From positions 248,001 to 312,000 of the forward strand of contig CP065006.1 in NCBI GenBank assembly GCA_016699695.1: a stretch of DNA of 64,000 nucleotides. The letters are read 5' to 3'. This DNA comes from Bacteroidota bacterium (lineage in GTDB: Bacteria; Bacteroidota; Bacteroidia; Bacteroidales; UBA10428). A model generated the notes under the pieces. The model searched no databases. It saw only the letters and a program-made list of their open reading frames with translations, and was not told the DNA's origin. Positions within the stretch are counted from its first letter, which is position 1. Each line of letters opens with the position of its first letter. The position numbers were made by a program, and so were the translations under genes. This document shows, one piece after another, positions 48,669 to 57,132 of the stretch.

Positions 48669-50165
48669 TTCTACTTTAACAGATTAAACAAAACCCTTGT
48701 AAACATTGATATTTCAAGGAAATTCAGTATCTTCAATGCACAGAAAAACAGGCTTATCGTTCCGAAAAATGTTTAATACAACGTAAAAATAATAATCGAT
48801 ATGGAAAAACACTGACCTCTGTAATAGAGCGAGTTAGTGTTCACCTTAATGATTATCAGCATGTATTTTGTAATTCAACAAAGAAGTTCTTTGACAAAGC
48901 ACAGCAATATTCATTAGGAATAATACAAAGTCAGATGCGCAATATTGAAAGAATAAGCGAAGATTTGGGAGCTAACTACCATCAAATGCAGCACTTTATA
49001 ACTGAGTCTAACTGGGATCATCGAGTTTTGATAAATCAAGTAGCCCAGGAAGTAAGCCAGGTTTTACCCAAAAGAAAACTTACAGGATTGATTATTGATG
49101 AAAGTGGTTGGGTAAAAAAAGGCGACCATAGCGTAGGCGTTGGACATCAATATTGTGGGAATGTAGGGAAACTATCAAATAGTCAGGTTGCGGTATTTGC
49201 TTGTTTAAGTAATGGGGATTTTGCATCAATGGTTGATGCCCGACTATACCTTCCCAAGGCTTGGTGTGACGACAAGACAAGATGCGAAAAAGCAGGCGTT
49301 CCTGTAAAGCACCGAACATTTAAAACTAAGCTCGAACTGGCATTAGAAATTATTCGCCAGCAAGTAACCAATGGCATCATCTTCGATTTTATTGGAGGCG
49401 ATGGTTATTATGGTAACGATGTGGATTTTGCCAGCAGCATAGATTTGCTTGGTTATCTGTACATGCTGGATATCCATAAAGACCAAAAAATATATTTGGA
49501 ACGTCCTGACTTGGCTATTCCCGAGCGAAAAAGCAATAAGGGTCGTGAACCCAAGAAATTAAAAGCAACTACAGACGAATTAAGTGTATCAAAATATTTA
49601 CAGACTTTAAATGACGAAAATTGGCAGCGTATTAGTGTTCGTAATACAGCCAAAGGAGTTCTTGTAGCTGACTATCATTTTATAAAGCTTTGGATAATCA
49701 ATAACAGTAAAATGCAAGTAGAGCAAAGGTTACTGGTTATCCGTAAAACGAAAACCAAAGAAGGCAAGGACGAAATAAAATATTCTTTTACCAATGCTAA
49801 TCTTGAACAATACACTAAGAAAGCTATAGCCTATATGCAAGCACAACGGTACTTTGTAGAACATTGCATAAAAGAATCAAAACAGATACTCGGGCTAGAC
49901 CAGTTTCAGACACGAAAATGGCTTGCATGGCAACACCAGGTTGCATTAAACTTTTTGGTCTCGTCATTTATTTTAAAAGAAAAATTGCATTGCTTTGATG
50001 ATTTACCTTTACTATCGGCTCGTGATATTAAAGAATTTATCACTTTTAAACTTTATAAACAGATGACCGAAGAACAAATGATTGATAGAATTTATGACCG
50101 GCATTTAAAACGACAGCGTGATATAAATTACTCATATTCAAAATTGTAAATCTGTTAAAGTAGAA
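48669..50165 (+). mobile_element. IS701-family insertion sequence, copy 1
   Basis: 1497 bp with 17-bp perfect terminal inverted repeats, TTCTACTTTAACAGATT at the left and its complement at the right, flanked by TTAA on both sides. TTAA fits the 4-bp YTAR target duplication known for the IS701 family. One transposase gene fills most of it. The inner edge cuts the relaxase gene, adding the codons NSTLTDLQF and a stop. Confidence 0.9.
48935..50149 (+). CDS. IS701-family DDE transposase, copy 1 (5' start probably at 48801)
   Basis: The ATG-initiated frame codes 404 residues with the IS701 catalytic triad: D55 in LIIDESGWVKKGDHS, D156 in IGGDGYYGND and E314 in CIKESKQILGLDQF. The coding frame stays open for about 70 codons upstream of this ATG, and the peptide there (FFDKAQQYSLGIIQSQ before the ATG) looks like the conserved N-terminal part of the family, but holds no ATG, GTG or TTG. 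An ATG at 48801 starts a frame GAA AAA CAC TGA; a one-base slip on the A5 run (48805-48809) would join it to the main frame and give about 449 residues. So the full protein may need slippage. Confidence 0.88.
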   Translation: MRNIERISEDLGANYHQMQHFITESNWDHRVLINQVAQEVSQVLPKRKLTGLIIDESGWVKKGDHSVGVGHQYCGNVGKLSNSQVAVFACLSNGDFASMVDARLYLPKAWCDDKTRCEKAGVPVKHRTFKTKLELALEIIRQQVTNGIIFDFIGGDGYYGNDVDFASSIDLLGYLYMLDIHKDQKIYLERPDLAIPERKSNKGREPKKLKATTDELSVSKYLQTLNDENWQRISVRNTAKGVLVADYHFIKLWIINNSKMQVEQRLLVIRKTKTKEGKDEIKYSFTNANLEQYTKKAIAYMQAQRYFVEHCIKESKQILGLDQFQTRKWLAWQHQVALNFLVSSFILKEKLHCFDDLPLLSARDIKEFITFKLYKQMTEEQMIDRIYDRHLKRQRDINYSYSKL

Positions 50166-52360
50166 TTAATAAGATTTTTTAATGCGCCAGGATCATCATG
50201 GGAATATAATTTCTCCTTTCCGTTTACACCAAATTGCAAGAGGCTATTTACTAACCTATCTTTTGTAAGGTGTTCCTCTGGATAATTTTTAAGGATTGCA
50301 AAAAGCCTTTCATCTGAGATACCATATTCCAGTTGAATATTTCGAATCTGATTGTAATCTATTTTTTCTTCCCTGCCGGCATTTAAAAACATGAACATAT
50401 CGTGTAAGACCCTATCCTTATTTTCGCCATTAAGTATCTTAAAATCCTGGGTAGGTATATTTTTGATAAAGTCTTTGAGGGCACTCTCATCTGCATTAAT
50501 ACGGGCGTACTGCTTTATTGAATCATAATACTTTGAAAAATCTATATTATGGTACTCTTTTATGTTTTCAGCAATAAAACATACTCTTTCGTTTGCATCC
50601 TGGGTGGTATCAATAAACTCCAATGGATGGTTTTCCCCTACAACAAATTTTCCATCTTCATCCAGGCTGTTCTTATAACATATCAATGCATTGTAGATTT
50701 GATCACCAATAAGCTCGTTTCTATATAAACCTTCAACCGTATTATTCAATAAGCACTTTTCATAATTCAAGTTGATGTATTGGGTCAATTCCTTAAGCTT
50801 ATCGGCTTTCTGCAATTCATCCAATTCTTTAAACTCTGAAAATCCATATTTTGAAAAACCTATTGTATAATCAATTAATCGTGTGGTGGAATCTTTAGGA
50901 TTAAAACCACTGTAGATATCTGCCATCAAGAACCTTGTTGCTTTATGCAACCTCTGCTGAATTGTTTTGAAATATTCCTTTTCGTTGTCATTTAATAAAG
51001 CCAGCTTCTCTTTATCGTTTTCCTTGCTGTAGCTTACAAAGGCGGCAACCTTTTCTTCATCTATTTTATGGTCATAGAATTCATTGTATTTAGTTATAAA
51101 ACCCCTGAATTGATCATAATAATCATCCGATTTCATATTGACAATCTCAGTGGGCGTATTTAAAAGAAATTGATCATTTAGGTATTTCTTAGATTCCTCA
51201 GTTAAAAACGAACCAACATTTTTAATTGTGTGCCCATCATCCAATTTTTTCTTTAAGTTTATCAACCCCTGGAAAGCATCGTACTTAGTGGAGTTCTTAT
51301 ATTCACATTTTACTTTCTCAGTAATATTGTACTTCTCTTGGATATATTCAAGGGCCCTATCAAACTCAGAACCACCTATAGAGTGCTTTATCTTTCCTCC
51401 AAAGTTTAACCCCAACAGATGATTTTCAAGGTAATTATTGAAGTTCTTTACGCTGAAATTGTTCCTTTGAAACTTACTTACAGTTTGCAGTCCGGTAAAC
51501 AGTGTATTGATATTATCCTTTTCAAATCCCCCCAAACTCTCAACCATATTCATATCAATCCTTTGACTTGATTCAAAGCACTTATTGAGTACATCAAGAT
51601 AATTATTTGTCATATCCAGTTTAAGCGCTTCGTCATATTTTGAAAACTGACTAAAATTTACCTTATCCAGGAACATTTTTAGACTTTGGGGTTGAACATA
51701 CATCTGGGAAAAATCCTTAACCCCATTATAACAAAACTCGTTTCGATTAAAGGTGGTAATCTTACAACCAATTGGATTAAGGGTGTATTTCATTTCCCTA
51801 TCCCGGTTACTGACAATAATATGCCAATGCATATTCTCACCTTTCTTTATATCCCCTTCCTTTACCCTACCTTCAATTACATCTTTATCATCGGATTTAT
51901 ACACCCTTTCATTGTGCCGTATTGCAAACCATACTAGGCTATCTTTAGTAAATTCAAGGGCTTCACCACTGCGCCTTTTCATGTTATAATTTTTAGCGTA
52001 ATCATCCATCACCTGGCTTACATATTCCAGTTCCATTTCTGGATTATCTTTAAAAAGCTGTATTTCCTCTGCGCTGGGTGATATATTTAAAGAGGTAAAC
52101 TTTTGATATTCTCTTAAAGAAGGGTTTTCCCCATTTTCTAATTTCTCAATATAATCCTCGAAGCTTCTAAGTCCTTTTACATTGTTGTCAATGGCCATTG
52201 TAACTTCTTCCCTTGTAAAGACTCCATCATCGTTGAAATAGTGGTAGTCTTTCTCCGGAAAGTGCTTTTCGCTGGTAAGGTAATTGGAGCATCGTGATAC
52301 CGAACCTACATTTTGATAGTTGGTATTACTGTTTTTGGGGTTTATAATTTTTATATACAT
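50138..52360 (-). CDS. Relaxase/mobilisation protein, C-terminus replaced by IS sequence
   Basis: A 740-residue protein of the Bacteroidota relaxase class (DUF5712-like). The metal-binding motif is HWH at 178-180 in ENMHWHIIVSNRD; tyrosines near the N-terminus (Y27 in CSNYLTSEKHF, Y40-41) could be the nicking residue. The rest is helical and Lys/Glu/Asp-rich. The last nine residues, NSTLTDLQF, come from the end of IS copy 1, so the natural C-terminus is lost; the relaxase domain itself is intact. It starts 7 bp after the BfmA/BtgA-like gene, the usual accessory-relaxase pair of Bacteroides mobilizable elements. It would nick an oriT, perhaps in the AT-rich region upstream. Confidence 0.8.
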   Translation of the reverse strand: MYIKIINPKNSNTNYQNVGSVSRCSNYLTSEKHFPEKDYHYFNDDGVFTREEVTMAIDNNVKGLRSFEDYIEKLENGENPSLREYQKFTSLNISPSAEEIQLFKDNPEMELEYVSQVMDDYAKNYNMKRRSGEALEFTKDSLVWFAIRHNERVYKSDDKDVIEGRVKEGDIKKGENMHWHIIVSNRDREMKYTLNPIGCKITTFNRNEFCYNGVKDFSQMYVQPQSLKMFLDKVNFSQFSKYDEALKLDMTNNYLDVLNKCFESSQRIDMNMVESLGGFEKDNINTLFTGLQTVSKFQRNNFSVKNFNNYLENHLLGLNFGGKIKHSIGGSEFDRALEYIQEKYNITEKVKCEYKNSTKYDAFQGLINLKKKLDDGHTIKNVGSFLTEESKKYLNDQFLLNTPTEIVNMKSDDYYDQFRGFITKYNEFYDHKIDEEKVAAFVSYSKENDKEKLALLNDNEKEYFKTIQQRLHKATRFLMADIYSGFNPKDSTTRLIDYTIGFSKYGFSEFKELDELQKADKLKELTQYINLNYEKCLLNNTVEGLYRNELIGDQIYNALICYKNSLDEDGKFVVGENHPLEFIDTTQDANERVCFIAENIKEYHNIDFSKYYDSIKQYARINADESALKDFIKNIPTQDFKILNGENKDRVLHDMFMFLNAGREEKIDYNQIRNIQLEYGISDERLFAILKNYPEEHLTKDRLVNSLLQFGVNGKEKLYSHDDPGALKNLINSTLTDLQF

Positions 52361-52367
52361 CCCTTCT

Positions 52368-52886
52368 TTATTTTTCTATTTCGCCTAATGTGTGGGTAAA
52401 ATCCTCCATCACTTTGTCAAAAACATCCTCCTGTTCCTCCCCTAAAATAAACTGTATTGATTGCAAATCCAATTTAAATCCAAGCCTGATTAACCCATAT
52501 AATTGCTTTAATACCTCTGAAATATTATTCAATTCGCGGTTAACATCTGCATTACCACCCCCCGAAAATGTCCTTTGACTGCCCAATGTGTTCATCGAGG
52601 AATCGATTTTTGAATAGATATTTTTCTCTGCATTGCGAAAAAATGCGATGTACCTACTGGTTTGTTTTTGCATTTGTTCACCAATTGGACCATATTCTGC
52701 GGGTAACATTTTGACTTTGGTGAAGAAATTTAGTGCCTCATCGTAGTTCTCCCGATAGGTAGTTTTTTGTCCTTGCGCCTTTTTAAAATCAACCAATTCA
52801 TTGAATTGCTCCAGGGCTTCCTTGGAAACACGTATCTTTACAAATCCATCATTTGCCCCCATCTTTATACTATTTATTAATTTCAT
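52368..52886 (-). CDS. BfmA/BtgA-like mobilisation accessory protein
   Basis: A 172-residue protein with an N-terminal ribbon-helix-helix-like part (GFVKIRVSKEALEQFNEL) and a long helical tail (IAFFRNAEKNIYSKIDSSM). This layout and its place just before a relaxase gene match BfmA/BtgA-type DNA-binding mobilisation proteins. The start at 52886 is given; MGANDGF at 52862 is also possible and would trim eight residues. It probably binds oriT and helps the relaxase. Divergent to parA across a 574-bp AT-rich region. Confidence 0.7.
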   Translation of the reverse strand: MKLINSIKMGANDGFVKIRVSKEALEQFNELVDFKKAQGQKTTYRENYDEALNFFTKVKMLPAEYGPIGEQMQKQTSRYIAFFRNAEKNIYSKIDSSMNTLGSQRTFSGGGNADVNRELNNISEVLKQLYGLIRLGFKLDLQSIQFILGEEQEDVFDKVMEDFTHTLGEIEK

Positions 52887-53125
52887 TTAAAGATAGTTAA
52901 TTATTTTTAATTTGCAACTTTGCCCCCATTACAAACTTTGTTTGTAATTATTAAACATTATATATCAATACTAACGTATTGATATGTATGTTTATCCTCT
53001 TGCTAAATAAAACATTAAACCTTTTCTCTTAGTCAAACATCTCTCACGAGTAATCTTCATAATATTCAGTACACGCTTCGCGCAAAGGGACCAGAACCAT
53101 AAATAAAAGTCAAAAAATTAAAGAA

Positions 53126-53210
53126 TTAATAAATAGTGGTATTGTAGTATTAATAAATAGTGATGTTGTGTAGTTGTGATGTTGTATTATTGTTATGTTG
53201 TAATGTTGTT
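53126..53210 (+). repeat. Iteron-like tandem repeats upstream of parA
   Basis: TTAATAAATAGTG occurs at 53126 and 53150, each followed by a TTGT-containing tail; degenerate GATGTTGT / TATGTTGT / AATGTTGT units continue to 53210. The spacing and position fit iterons or a partition site. The copies are too unequal and short for a CRISPR array. Confidence 0.5.
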
Positions 53211-53393
53211 AAATTAATTTTACTACATCACAATTATTTGTTTTTACAATATATTACTTTATTACTTTCTTAATTAGTTAATAAATTGTTTATGTAATAT
53301 TTTAATTTATTGTATTTTTGATAATGTAATAATTTAATAAAATAATGTTTTATATTATTAACGAATTAATTTATTAAAACATTAAAATGTTAA

Positions 53394-53408
53394 CCTTAGA
53401 CTAAGGGG
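53394..53408 (+). promoter_or_regulatory. Palindromic site before parA
   Basis: CCTTAG-a-CTAAGG (53394-53406) is a perfect 6+1+6 inverted repeat, 54 bases before the parA start. The 13-mer TTAGACTAAGGGG inside it (53396-53408) recurs at 54611-54623, at the end of the operon. It could be an operator or a binding site for the small basic partner protein. Confidence 0.5.
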
Positions 53409-53460
53409 TAAATATGTTGAGTTCTCCGATACTAATTTTCAAACTAATACTAATTCCAAA

Positions 53461-54171
53461 ATGGCCGTAATTATTTCTTTCGCTAATCAAAAAGGTGGTG
53501 CTGGAAAAAGTTTTATGACTGAGCTTTTTGCCAAAGCACTAAACCACTCTTACAAAAAAAAGGTTCTTGTAATTGATTGCGACCCTCAATGGACAATTAC
53601 TGAACTTCGTAAGGACCACGCCAGAAATTTTCCTGAACTACCCTTTCGCTATGACTGCAAAGCTGCAAGCTTAAAGCAGATTGAAAAAATCGCCAAGGAA
53701 AACAATGAAAAGTATAATTATATACTGGTGGATATTCCTGGCTTTATGCATACTCCCGATGGTGAGAAAAACTATCTTATTGACCTTTTAAGAATATGTG
53801 ATGTCATATTTATGCCTTTAAAGGCCAGTGAAGCTGTTCTTAAAAGTAGTGCGGAGTTATACCATACAATTGATGAACTCATTGAGGATAAGAAAAAAAT
53901 GGGCTTTGATATGGATGTGTGGGCCTATCTGAACCTTTATAAAAACAATTCAGAGAATATTGAGTGTTCCGCGGACGATTTTGCCTTACTTAAAAACAGG
54001 GGCTTTAAAAATATGCTTAAGACGCATCTTTCTGAAATTGCCGGATACCAAAGAACATTCGAACACACTCCGGAGTCTGTTATGGAATCACCCTTTGTCA
54101 ATAAGGACCATAAAAAGCAATTTCAACAACTTGTAAAAGAAATGCATTCAATCACATCATCTTACGAATAA
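53461..54171 (+). CDS. ParA-type partition ATPase
   Basis: A 236-residue P-loop ATPase of the ParA/MinD class. The deviant Walker A motif is FANQKGGAGKSFMTE at residues 6-20, followed by VLVIDCDPQWT (Walker A') and YILVDIPGF (Walker B). ParA proteins distribute plasmids or integrative elements over the nucleoid. It lacks an N-terminal HTH, so it is the small type Ib/MinD-like form. The next gene starts 4 bp later and is probably its DNA-binding partner. No replication protein gene is seen nearby. Confidence 0.9.
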   Translation: MAVIISFANQKGGAGKSFMTELFAKALNHSYKKKVLVIDCDPQWTITELRKDHARNFPELPFRYDCKAASLKQIEKIAKENNEKYNYILVDIPGFMHTPDGEKNYLIDLLRICDVIFMPLKASEAVLKSSAELYHTIDELIEDKKKMGFDMDVWAYLNLYKNNSENIECSADDFALLKNRGFKNMLKTHLSEIAGYQRTFEHTPESVMESPFVNKDHKKQFQQLVKEMHSITSSYE

Positions 54172-54175
54172 CGCC

Positions 54176-54619
54176 ATGGCAACAAATACCAATGTTCAGA
54201 AAAAGAAAAAGCGCAGCTTCATTTCTGGTTCCCCTGACCCTGCGGGAACTCCCCCTGACAAGGAACAATTTCTAAATGAAACTAATATCCTTGTCAAAAA
54301 CCAGAAAAAAGAGGAAAGTAAAGTTGCTGACCAGGAAAAACAAATTCAGGCACTGCAGCAAGAACTTCAGCGCAAGGCGATAAGCGGCGAGCTTAAGGAA
54401 AAACGACAAAAGCGCTATCAAAGTCGCAAAACACTCACCACCATTGAGGAAACCCAGATACCCGAAAAGTATCTTGATGAAGGTGAGACCAGGGCTTCTA
54501 TTCTACATGCTCTCAACGAGGAGTTTAATATTTATTGCCGTAAAAATAAGATTAGGGCTAATGCCCAACTCTCGCTTTTAGTTTACAATTTCCTAAAAGA
54601 AAAAGGACATTTAGACTAA
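54176..54619 (+). CDS. Small basic partner of ParA (DUF3408/ParB-like)
   Basis: A 147-residue protein with a basic, disordered N-terminal half (VQKKKKRSFISGSPDPAG), a coiled coil (ADQEKQIQALQQELQRK) and a C-terminal helical part (EEFNIYCRKNKIRANAQLSL) that resembles the DNA-binding end of DUF3408 proteins, which follow ParA genes in Bacteroides conjugative elements. It starts 4 bp after parA. Its stop codon lies inside a repeated 13-mer, so it may bind the sites at both ends of the operon. Confidence 0.65.
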   Translation: MATNTNVQKKKKRSFISGSPDPAGTPPDKEQFLNETNILVKNQKKEESKVADQEKQIQALQQELQRKAISGELKEKRQKRYQSRKTLTTIEETQIPEKYLDEGETRASILHALNEEFNIYCRKNKIRANAQLSLLVYNFLKEKGHLD

Positions 54620-54623
54620 GGGG
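54611..54623 (+). repeat. Second copy of the parA-operon 13-mer
   Basis: TTAGACTAAGGGG repeats exactly the sequence at 53396-53408. This copy covers the last two codons and stop of the ParB-like gene. The pair brackets the operon. Confidence 0.5.
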
Positions 54624-54657
54624 AAAAAATATAAAAGAAATTAATTAGATACTTTTA

Positions 54658-55115
54658 TTAGGATGCTTCCTGTATAACAGCTGAAGCACCAGGATAATTT
54701 CTTGAAAACATCTTTTGAGCTTCCCGAAGGTTTTCAGCAAAAAAATACTTTTTAGAATTGGTCCATAAAACCTCAAATTTTTTCACTTTAATAATTGGTT
54801 GTCTGTTTCTCAGCTCCTTGCTTGGAAAAGGGAAAGAAATACTCGGTTTCCCAGTAGTATTTAGTTTGCTTAACGGAAAAGCTAAACGAGCGATTACCAG
54901 ATGACCGAAAAGGTTCTCTCCAGAAGCTCAAAAAACAATATAAAATTTAATCTTCCCAAATATATTTTCGGGACCAAGAGTACTTGTACTGACATCCTTA
55001 ATATTGCCAAAGCCTGTTCAAAAGTAGAGTCATGTTCGCTATGAAATAATTTGGGTTGTGCAGTAAATTTATCAATCTCTTGTTTGGCAAGATGAACAAG
55101 TTTTTCTATTTCATG
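54658..55115 (-). pseudogene. Degraded minus-strand reading frames
   Basis: Two overlapping open frames without start codons carry protein-like sequence. The first (55115 down to 54894) reads EIEKLVHLAKQEIDKF and goes on to HSEHDSTFEQALAILRMSVQ. The second (54927 down to 54658) reads ENLFGHLVIARLAFPLSK, then VKKFEVLWTNSKKYFFAEN, and ends in a TAA. The second frame also has coherent peptide on the far side of an in-frame TGA (GPENIFGKIKFYIVF-stop-ASGENLFG). The pattern is that of one old gene broken by a nonsense change and at least one frameshift. I do not recognise the family. Confidence 0.45.
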
Positions 55116-55593
55116 CTATGTAGTGGCAGAACCTAAATTTTAATGTAACATATTTCTTTCTTGAATCTTTGGAAACACATGAACTGAGTTGCTCCCAGAA
55201 GGATTGAGTTTCTTCCTAACAAACATCTAAAAATACTAATTAGGGGAAGCGTTCAGAGCCAATTAGCCTGATATGCCTATAAATACCAAATGAAAGTTAT
55301 ATTTGTCTGATATATTGCTAATTAATTCAGGGGAAAGTGTAAAATGTATGGCCAGAAACTAGCAGAAATGATAAAAAATGGTGGGAAAATTTACTCCTTC
55401 CCTTCGTATGGTCCCCAGTGGGACTTTATATCTTGTTTATATTTATTTAATTATGAAATTGTTGACCCGAAATTGACCCCGTAAGGATCCTGAAAGAAAA
55501 TCAAATACGAAAATTATATATCTTATAAAAAATAAGTTAAGAATTAAATACTAAGAACGAACAAAAAATCCAATATATTAAAACAGAAAATTA
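55116..55593. other. AT-rich stretch without recognised genes
   Basis: No open frame with coding character is seen on either strand. The base composition is strongly AT-rich as in the rest of the cargo. It may hold further remains of the degraded gene to its left. Confidence 0.4.
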
Positions 55594-56235
55594 TTAGTCT
55601 GATACAATATCTAAAGAATTATTATAAACAACTGAAGATGAAAGGAGATAGACTACTTTATCAATAAACTTCTTTTCTTCATCTACGTTTAAATCTTTAT
55701 TATTCGATAAAAGCTGCTCAACCAAATCATAACCAGTAAAGTCATCATTATGATGATATAAGTCAATAAAAATTTTTGACCATCCCTCAAGATATATCTC
55801 ATCTACAATTCCATCAAAAATTGATGGTGATATTAAATAATAATGCTCACCTTGAGTTGTGAAAATCTCTTTCTTGTATGTAAGGTAATAGGGAAGTAGG
55901 TTCCAATTATAGGAAGTCTTAACTATTATTACATCATTGCAGAAAACGAAATTCTGATTTAGAAAAGAATCTATTCCTTTTTCTAATAAACTCTGGGTTT
56001 TATAAAGTTTATTTTTCTTTCTTTCAATTATTGTAGATAATTCAGGTAAATTCTTACAAAAGAATTGCGTTTGACCTTCTAAAAACAAAATATCTTTTAA
56101 CATCTCCACTTTTTGTTCATCACCCTCATTTAAACAATTATTGTAATTAATTAAGATGTTTTGATAATTGATATTTTTAAAGTGCATATCTAAGAATAGA
56201 TTTGATCTGCTAGGGATTTTATAATAATTTACCAT
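55594..56235 (-). CDS. Unrecognised 213-residue protein of the cargo
   Basis: A complete frame beginning MVNYYKIPSRSNLFLDMHFK. It is rich in Asn, Tyr, Leu and Ile, has no signal peptide or membrane helix, and shows mixed helical segments (LVEQLLSNNKDLNVDEEKKF at the end). No motif is recognised. It lies directly downstream of the decayed glycosyltransferase copy on the same strand, so both may belong to one former operon. Its AT-rich composition is unlike the surrounding chromosome and supports a foreign origin. Confidence 0.55.
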   Translation of the reverse strand: MVNYYKIPSRSNLFLDMHFKNINYQNILINYNNCLNEGDEQKVEMLKDILFLEGQTQFFCKNLPELSTIIERKKNKLYKTQSLLEKGIDSFLNQNFVFCNDVIIVKTSYNWNLLPYYLTYKKEIFTTQGEHYYLISPSIFDGIVDEIYLEGWSKIFIDLYHHNDDFTGYDLVEQLLSNNKDLNVDEEKKFIDKVVYLLSSSVVYNNSLDIVSD

Positions 56236-56274
56236 TCTTTATAAATGCTATTTATAATAGTTATTAATCTTTTA

Positions 56275-57117
56275 AATGGCTTGCTATTCATTCATAAATC
56301 GGAGATAAACGTTTTTATTAGCACCAACATTAAGCTTATATTTGCTAATGGTATACATAGCTTTTAAATGAGGCCATCGGTAGCCCTTTAACGTTAAAAA
56401 AGTCATTACTAATACTTTCATATAGTCATCCTATTTTTAGTTAAGATTTTAATGTAATGCAATAAAAAAGGCTTTATACTAGAAATGATTGAACCACTCT
56501 AGGTCAATTTTCACTAAATCCTTTTAGTTTAGTTCTATTAGTTTAAAGGCATCTTCTGCAAATTTCTCAAATAAATTAATACTATTTCCTCAAATAATTC
56601 AAGCAATTACGCAACTATGATCACCAACTCGCTTAAAATTCATAAGATACTCCTTCTAGTAATCTGGAATGTAATGAAGATTTTCTAGAACTTGTTTGCT
56701 TAGTTCTTCATAGGGTTAGTCTGCTCCCTCAATTGTTTATACAAATAAATCCATTTCAAGTAGATATTTTTCAAAAAATTCCTACATATAGACATCACTA
56801 TCTACTTGAAGAAAAGGTTCATTTTGCAAACTATTGGCATACATTTTACCTAAGGCCCAAAATTATTCACTATAATGAAATAATCTATCTAGTTCAACAA
56901 TTGTTTCAGCAAAAGGAATTTCAAATTCATTAATTAAATACTTCTTATAATAGAATCAATAACTAAAATACATCACCGTAAAATTCTCTAAGCTATAAGC
57001 AGCACTCATAAAAAAATGCTTTTCTTTAAGCCGGCCACCACTAGTTCGATCACTTGTAGTAAGTTTATGACGTTTATAAAATGATTTTTACCAGAAACCT
57101 TTAACGATTTTTATCAT
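56275..57117 (-). pseudogene. Decayed paralogue of the adjacent DUF6734-type glycosyltransferase
   Basis: The sequence aligns along its whole length with the intact gene at 57133-58023 on the same strand. It begins ATG ATA AAA ATC GTT (MIKIV) at 57117, as the intact gene does, and keeps blocks such as the ones for MSAAYS, the AIVELD-like strand and the FLHVD-type metal site region, but with many stops and small gaps. Stops appear already after FW near residue 9. So the two are an old tandem duplication and this copy is dead. Confidence 0.8.
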
Positions 57118-57132
57118 ATGGGATATTGTAAT

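Larger units (their letters stand above)
52887..53460. promoter_or_regulatory. AT-rich divergent region with repeats: candidate oriT/centromere/origin
   Basis: No gene is seen. It lies between divergent mobilisation and partition genes. Within it are two 23-base near repeats beginning TTAATAAATAGTG (53126-53148 and 53150-53172, period 24), then a run of TGTTG-containing units to about 53210, a very AT-rich stretch (53210-53390), and a palindrome just before parA. A GC-richer patch at about 53072-53095 (cacgcttcgcgcaaaggg) could be a nic region. Which part is oriT, parS or origin cannot be told by reading. Confidence 0.45.

Noticed and set aside
53126..53210. CRISPR array
   Set aside because: The repeats are short, uneven and spaced by 24 bases with no spacers; no cas genes are present.
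56733..56933. 66-residue plus-strand frame
   Set aside because: It lies opposite the decayed glycosyltransferase copy and mirrors the same region of the intact gene.
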